Of a stretch of 11,248 nt of DNA, positions 7,537-11,248 are shown piece by piece; within the stretch, counting starts at the first letter, position 1; each line of letters begins with the position of its first letter. This DNA is from an uncultured Bacteroidales bacterium (GTDB taxonomy: Bacteria; Bacteroidota; Bacteroidia; Bacteroidales; P3). Position numbers and translations under genes: made by a program. Location: contig CALEFF010000017.1 in the NCBI GenBank assembly GCA_937876865.1, positions 1 to 11,248 of the forward strand, in the 5' to 3' direction. The notes beneath the pieces were generated by a model, which searched no databases, was not told the DNA's origin, and saw only the letters and a program-made list of their open reading frames with translations.

Positions 7537-7557
7537 GACTCAAAAACAATAAAACCA

Positions 7558-7590
7558 AAAAGGCGATTGAAATAATTTCAGTCGCCTTTT
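7558..7590 (+). terminator. Intrinsic terminator of ppdK
   Basis: Bases 7558-7572 pair with 7576-7590: 15 bp including a GGCGA/TCGCC core and one G-T wobble (7567-7581), closed by a TAA loop. The right arm ends in TTTT and is followed by the T-rich stretch CTTTATTTTATTTT. It starts 21 bases after the ppdK stop codon and separates ppdK from the next gene. Confidence 0.88.
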
Positions 7591-7643
7591 CTTTATTTTA
7601 TTTTGCTAAAACAAAGAAAAAATCACTTGTAACAAACTATTTA

Positions 7644-7651
7644 TATCTTTG
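7644..7651 (+). promoter_or_regulatory. -7 box in front of the thioredoxin-like protein gene
   Basis: TATCTTTG is a full match to TAnnTTTG and identical to the boxes in front of the DUF362 gene and recG. A TTG at 7627-7629 is only 14 bases upstream, shorter than usual, so the -33 element is weak. The implied start is near 7658, just before the ATG at 7667. Confidence 0.55.
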
Positions 7652-7666
7652 TTGCGTTATATTTTT

Positions 7667-8839
7667 ATGAAAAAAGGCTTTGTAATTGTTTTTTTAGTGT
7701 TGTTTTCTTTTTCGCTTTCGGCACAAGGTGTGAAGGAGATTTGCATTGGGGTGAATGAATATGCGAAAAATCTTCGTTCGGCTTATTATGAGGCAGATGT
7801 TTCTTTAAATAGTGGAGAGGATACGCTGTCTTATTTTCACAAGGTGAGTTTTCAAAAGAATAAATATAAGAATAAAATCTTTGCAAAGTTCAATACTCAA
7901 ATTTATTTTGGTGGTGAGTTGATTCAACAAGTCTTTTGCGATAACAATCACTTTACTTTTGTTGATATTTACGAAAACATTGCCGAGCAATATGAGAAAG
8001 AGGATTATCAAACCTTTTTATCTCGGTTAGATACTAATCTTATTCCTGATTTTGTCTTTAATAAACCTATTTTTGACTTAAAGGCAATAGAGGAGGGTGA
8101 TGTTTTGCTTTATAAAGAAGAAGATACGCTAATCCATGACTTTGAGTGCTTTAAGTTAAGGGAAGTGTTCATTGAATTAGACTCCATTTCTTTTGAAAAA
8201 GTGCATTACATAAGAAAAAAAGACTTTCTTCCTCTTGCAAAACTCACTAAGTCTTGTTTTATATGTATAACTCGTATTGATGAAAACACTGCTTTTCACA
8301 ACAATAGATTTGTGTTTAATGAAAAAGGTACAGGAATACATCTTAGATACAAAAGTCTTTCTGCCTTAAAAAAGCAATGGAAAGAACAAGAGATTAACCA
8401 AAGTTCTTTTGCTTATAATTCTGAGGCACTAAACTTTAAGGTTACTGATTTGCAAGGCAGAATTTTTGAATTAGCACAAAACAAAGGAAAGGTAATTGCT
8501 TTGATTTTCTTCTATAATAATTGTTCTCCTTGTATTCCTATGCTTGATGATTTGCAGGAATTATGCAATCAATACAAGGAAAAGGAAGTTGAGATAGTTG
8601 CTTTAAATCCTGTGGATAGTAAAATAGGAGAGGAGGAAATGCAATCCTTTATTAAAGAGCATAACATAACCTATAACGTTGCTCAAATACCAAAATACAC
8701 AGTAGAAGAGATGTATTTAGTGCGTTATTTCCCAACAATTTTCATTATAGACAAGAAAGGTAGGGTGGTTTATTCACATCAAGGATACAACACCTTGTTT
8801 AAAGATAAGATTTCTGATATAATAGATAAGGAATTATAG
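7667..8839 (+). CDS. Secreted two-domain protein: LolA-like N-terminal half plus TlpA-like thioredoxin
   Basis: With the ATG at 7667 the protein has 390 residues and a clean Sec signal peptide (MKKGFVIVFLVLFSFSLSA, cut before Q20). A frame opening at TTG 7649 would add six residues, but that TTG lies inside the -7 promoter box and is unlikely to be translated. Residues about 25-235 are rich in beta strands (YYEADVSLNSGEDTLSYFHK, then paired strands) and resemble LolA/outer-membrane-lipoprotein-sorting-like or DUF2092-type domains; this is a resemblance only. Residues about 255-390 are a TlpA/AhpC-like thioredoxin domain: FKVTDLQGRIFEL, then FYNNCSPC with the redox pair C286/C289, and the cis-proline in RYFP356T. 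It probably acts as a periplasmic thiol-disulfide reductase or cytochrome/envelope thiol donor; the substrate is unknown. The gene has its own promoter after the ppdK terminator and converges on recG. Confidence 0.85.
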   Translation: MKKGFVIVFLVLFSFSLSAQGVKEICIGVNEYAKNLRSAYYEADVSLNSGEDTLSYFHKVSFQKNKYKNKIFAKFNTQIYFGGELIQQVFCDNNHFTFVDIYENIAEQYEKEDYQTFLSRLDTNLIPDFVFNKPIFDLKAIEEGDVLLYKEEDTLIHDFECFKLREVFIELDSISFEKVHYIRKKDFLPLAKLTKSCFICITRIDENTAFHNNRFVFNEKGTGIHLRYKSLSALKKQWKEQEINQSSFAYNSEALNFKVTDLQGRIFELAQNKGKVIALIFFYNNCSPCIPMLDDLQELCNQYKEKEVEIVALNPVDSKIGEEEMQSFIKEHNITYNVAQIPKYTVEEMYLVRYFPTIFIIDKKGRVVYSHQGYNTLFKDKISDIIDKEL

Positions 8840-8848
8840 CTTTCTACG

Positions 8849-10945
8849 CTAAGATATTTGAGAAAAATCTGCCGTTTTATGTTTTCTTGCTAAATAGTTT
8901 CTTAACGGTTTATTTTCTTCTGCTTTCAATAGCGGGTCGTGTGAAATTATTTGAGTAGCAACATCTTTTGCTTGACTCATCATTAGTTCGTCTTGCACAA
9001 TGTCGGCAATTTTCAATTCCATAACTCCACTTTGTTGAGTGCCTGCAATGTTTCCCGGTCCTCTTAGTTGCAAATCGGCTTGTGCAATCTCAAATCCGTT
9101 GTTTGTTGCACACATTGTGTTGATTCTAAACAAACCTTCTTGCGACAATTCGTCTTTTGTTCTCAATATACAATAACTTTGTTCTTGTCCTCTGCCGACT
9201 CTACCCCTTAATTGATGAAGTTGAGCAAGCCCAAACCTCTCTGCGTTTTCTATTACCATAACTGTTGCGTTCGGAACATCGACTCCAACCTCAATAACCG
9301 TTGTTGCAACCATTATGTTTGTGATTCCCTCTTTGAAACGTTGCATTTCATAGTCCTTATCTTCAGCCTTCATCTGTCCATGCACTATACTAATTTGATA
9401 TTTCGGCAAAGGAAATTCCCTAACAATGCTTTCATATCCGTCCATTAAGTCTTTTAAGTCCATTTTCTCGCTTTCCTTAATCAAAGGATAAACAACATAG
9501 ATTTGTCTTCCTAATTCTATTTGCTTTCTCATAAAGTTGAAAAGAGTAAGTATATCTCTATCGAAAAGATGCGTTGTTTGAATAGGTTTTCTTCCCTTAG
9601 GCAGTTCATCAATTACCGAACATTCCAAATCACCATAAACACTCATTGCAAGCGTTCTTGGAATAGGGGTTGCAGTCATTACCAAAACGTGAGGCGGAGT
9701 AGTGTTTTTGCTCCACATCTTTGCTCTTTGCTCCACTCCAAAGCGATGTTGCTCATCTATAATGGCAAGTCCTAAGTTTTTAAACACGACATTGTCTTCC
9801 AAAATAGCGTGTGTGCCAATCAATATATTGACCTGTCCCTCGGCAAGAGCGTTTAAAAGTGGTTTTCTCTCTTTTTGCTTACTGCTTCCTGTGAGTAAAC
9901 ACACGTTAAGAGGCATATCTTTTAAGAAATTCTTTATGCTGTTGTAGTGTTGTTGAGCAAGAATTTCGGTAGGAGCGATAATTGAGGCTTGAAAACCATT
10001 ATCTATTGCAATCAACATACACAAAAGAGCAACAAGTGTCTTTCCGCTTCCTACATCTCCTTGTAAAAGACGATTCATTTGAAAACCTGTTCGCATATCG
10101 TTGCGAATTTCTTTCACAACTCTTTGCTGTGCATTAGTAAGAGTAAAAGGTAGGTTGTTTTTGTAAAAGTTGTTGAAACTATCCCCAACAACCGAAAAGA
10201 CAAATCCTTTATTTGCCGATTTATTGTTGTATTTCTTTACTTGGTTTTCAAGTTGCATAAAAAACAACTCTTCAAACTTTAATCTTATTTTTGCTTTTGC
10301 AAGATTTTCCTCATTCTTTGGAAAATGTATCTCTCTCAAAGCCCTTTCCCTTGTGTAGAGATTATAGTGTTTTGTTATGTATTGAGGTAGGTTTTCCTCT
10401 ATTCTATTTACTGCAAGCGAGAGAATTTCTTGCGTATATTTGGCTAAGGTTTTTGAAGTAAGGAAAGAGTTTTTCATTCTTTCGGTTGTAGAGTAAATAG
10501 GAAAGAAAGTGTCGATTGCAGTGCGTTTATAAGAAGCAAGAGTCTCAAATTCAGGGTGAGCAAAGTTGAATAAACCATTGAAAAACGTAGGCTTGCCAAA
10601 AATAACATAGTCAATTCCGAGAACAAAACTATCGCTAATCCATTTCAAACCTTGAAAGAAAACAAGTTCTATTGTTCCCGTTGAATCGGCAAGAGTGATT
10701 ACAAGTCTTTGTCCTTTGCCTTTAAGGATTTCTTTCTTGATTGCTTTTCCTACAACTTGAATATAAGTCTCTTCACTTGCTATTTCTCGGATTTTTGTAA
10801 ACTTACTCTTGTCTAAATAGCGAAAAGGATAATGCTCCAACAAATCTGCAAAAGTTGAAACATTGATTTCTTTTTTCAGAATGTTGGCTTTCTTCTCGCT
10901 TATCGAGGATAAATGTTCGATTGGAGTGTCTAAAAAATCCATCAT
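8849..10945 (-). CDS. recG: ATP-dependent DNA helicase RecG
   Basis: RecG is a monomeric superfamily 2 helicase that remodels stalled replication forks, R-loops and Holliday junctions. The chosen start gives 698 residues. A wedge/OB domain with PFRYLDKSKFTKI and VITLADSTGTIELVFF lies in the N-terminal third. Helicase motifs follow: Walker A GDVGSGKT (296-303), DEQHRFG (397-403), TATPIPRTLAMSVYGDL (424-440), ATTVIEVGVDVPNAT and QLRGRVGRG (578-586). The RecG C-terminal signature ADLQLRGPGNIAGTQQSG is present. The longest frame would begin at 10984, but that codon lies inside the promoter at 10961-10990. Two adjacent ATGs at 10945 and 10942 lie just downstream of the predicted transcription start (about 10954), so the start is there; either of the two is possible. 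The gene converges with the thioredoxin-like gene, leaving 9 bases between the stop codons. Confidence 0.96.
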   Translation of the reverse strand: MMDFLDTPIEHLSSISEKKANILKKEINVSTFADLLEHYPFRYLDKSKFTKIREIASEETYIQVVGKAIKKEILKGKGQRLVITLADSTGTIELVFFQGLKWISDSFVLGIDYVIFGKPTFFNGLFNFAHPEFETLASYKRTAIDTFFPIYSTTERMKNSFLTSKTLAKYTQEILSLAVNRIEENLPQYITKHYNLYTRERALREIHFPKNEENLAKAKIRLKFEELFFMQLENQVKKYNNKSANKGFVFSVVGDSFNNFYKNNLPFTLTNAQQRVVKEIRNDMRTGFQMNRLLQGDVGSGKTLVALLCMLIAIDNGFQASIIAPTEILAQQHYNSIKNFLKDMPLNVCLLTGSSKQKERKPLLNALAEGQVNILIGTHAILEDNVVFKNLGLAIIDEQHRFGVEQRAKMWSKNTTPPHVLVMTATPIPRTLAMSVYGDLECSVIDELPKGRKPIQTTHLFDRDILTLFNFMRKQIELGRQIYVVYPLIKESEKMDLKDLMDGYESIVREFPLPKYQISIVHGQMKAEDKDYEMQRFKEGITNIMVATTVIEVGVDVPNATVMVIENAERFGLAQLHQLRGRVGRGQEQSYCILRTKDELSQEGLFRINTMCATNNGFEIAQADLQLRGPGNIAGTQQSGVMELKIADIVQDELMMSQAKDVATQIISHDPLLKAEENKPLRNYLARKHKTADFSQIS

Positions 10946-10960
10946 AAGAAAATATTTCAG

Positions 10961-10990
10961 CAAAGATACAAAGAAAAAACACAAAACAAA
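10961..10990 (-). promoter_or_regulatory. Bacteroidetes-type promoter of recG
   Basis: On the minus strand TTTG (10987-10990) is followed after 18 bases by TATCTTTG (10961-10968), matching both consensus elements. The predicted start near 10954 gives a leader of about 9 bases before the first ATG (10945). This promoter rules out the longer recG frame. Confidence 0.75.
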
Positions 10991-11109
10991 GCCCTAAGCG
11001 AAAATAAAATTGTTTCACCAAGAGTTAAGCCCAAATGCGTGCGATATTTTCAAGCAAAAGATTTCTGACTGCAAATTTTGAAAATATAAGCCCTTAACTA
11101 AAAATCACT

Positions 11110-11164
11110 AAATCAAAGACTTAACTTTTTTAAGGCTTGAAAATGCCAAAAAAGTCTTTGATTT
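11110..11164. repeat. Perfect 13-bp inverted repeat with long loop
   Basis: AAATCAAAGACTT (11110-11122) and AAGTCTTTGATTT (11152-11164) are exact reverse complements. The 29-base loop holds a further GGC (11133-11135) / GCC (11145-11147) pairing flanked by T6 and A-rich stretches, so the whole could fold as one extended imperfect hairpin. Function unknown. Confidence 0.6.
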
Positions 11165-11194
11165 TGCCAATTTTTTCGCTGTTTTTTTCAAAAA

Positions 11195-11245
11195 AAAAGC
11201 CGATTTTCTTTCAACGAAAAGCCGATTTTCAAAAATTTAAATCGG
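11195..11245 (-). terminator. Likely terminator for a leftward gene beyond the window, with duplicated stem arm
   Basis: On the minus strand CCGATTT (11245-11239), a 10-base loop and AAATCGG (11228-11222) form a 7-bp stem followed by CTTTTC. The downstream arm is duplicated: the 14-bp AAAAGCCGATTTTC (plus strand) occurs at 11195-11208 and 11217-11230. The distal copy is followed on the minus strand by a run of nine T (11198-11190). Either copy can pair with the upstream arm, and both give a stem plus T-run, as in an intrinsic terminator. The gene it would serve is not in the window. Confidence 0.55.
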
Positions 11246-11248
11246 ACT

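Larger units (their letters stand above)
10991..11248. other. Gene-free, repeat-rich right edge
   Basis: No plausible reading frame with a start and coding character was found on either strand in these 258 bases. The stretch contains a 7-bp inverted repeat AGTTAAG (11023-11029) / CTTAACT (11093-11099), a perfect 13-bp inverted repeat (11110-11164) and a direct plus inverted repeat set (11195-11245). It may be the 3' end region of a leftward gene outside the window, or carry a small structured RNA. No known RNA family was recognised. Confidence 0.5.

Noticed and set aside
7649..7666. Upstream TTG start for the thioredoxin-like protein
   Set aside because: The codon lies within the -7 promoter box, and the ATG at 7667 gives a standard signal peptide start (MKKGF).
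8837..8851. Possible terminator TAGC ... GCTA between the thioredoxin-like gene and recG
   Set aside because: Only a 4-bp stem with no T-run on either strand; no terminator can be supported in the 9-base gap.
9212..10358. Rightward open frames of 62-84 codons opposite recG
   Set aside because: They lie wholly within intact recG coding sequence, lack recognisable domains or promoters, and read as complement shadows.
11023..11099. AGTTAAG / CTTAACT inverted repeat as a protein-binding site or terminator
   Set aside because: Seven bases in A/T-rich DNA with a 63-base gap is easily chance; kept only as a note in the right-edge description.

Overview
The window is AT-rich DNA from an anaerobic member of the Bacteroidota, probably Bacteroidales-like. 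Four independent signs point there: a C-terminal type IX secretion sorting tail at the left edge; promoters of the Bacteroidetes type (TTTG or TTG, about 19 bases, then TAnnTTTG) in front of five transcription units; start codons in A/T-rich leaders with no Shine-Dalgarno sequence; and Sec/lipoprotein signals of the kind common in that phylum. HydG, its hydrogenase-linked regulator and pyruvate phosphate dikinase suggest a fermentative, hydrogen-metabolising lifestyle.

Left part (1-1872): the last codons of a T9SS cargo protein run rightward and face a leftward two-gene unit made of a TM1266-type [FeFe]-hydrogenase regulator and hydG. A perfect 23-bp hairpin between the converging genes can terminate both strands. 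hydE, hydF and the hydrogenase itself are not in the window.

Centre (1873-4727): a compact 205-base divergent region holds two back-to-back promoters. The rightward one drives a DUF362 protein with two ferredoxin-type 4Fe-4S motifs and, unusually, a Sec signal peptide. Seven bases later comes a lipoprotein with an N-terminal Ig-like domain and a right-handed beta-helix. The two look like an envelope operon of unknown function.

ppdK region (4728-7590): pyruvate phosphate dikinase has its own promoter and a strong intrinsic terminator. It links PEP and pyruvate in glycolysis or gluconeogenesis.

Right part (7591-11248): a secreted two-domain protein (a LolA-like N-terminal half joined to a TlpA-like thioredoxin) converges with recG, the branched-DNA helicase, leaving only 9 bases between stop codons. 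The promoter position fixes a recG start 13 or 14 codons downstream of the longest reading frame. The last 300 bases hold no gene that I can see but contain several inverted and direct repeats; one set reads as a terminator for a leftward gene beyond the window.

No rRNA, tRNA, CRISPR array, insertion sequence or phage gene was seen. Most genes are recognisable housekeeping or metabolic genes. The least explained parts are the exported DUF362/beta-helix pair, the LolA-like/thioredoxin fusion and the repeat-rich right edge.
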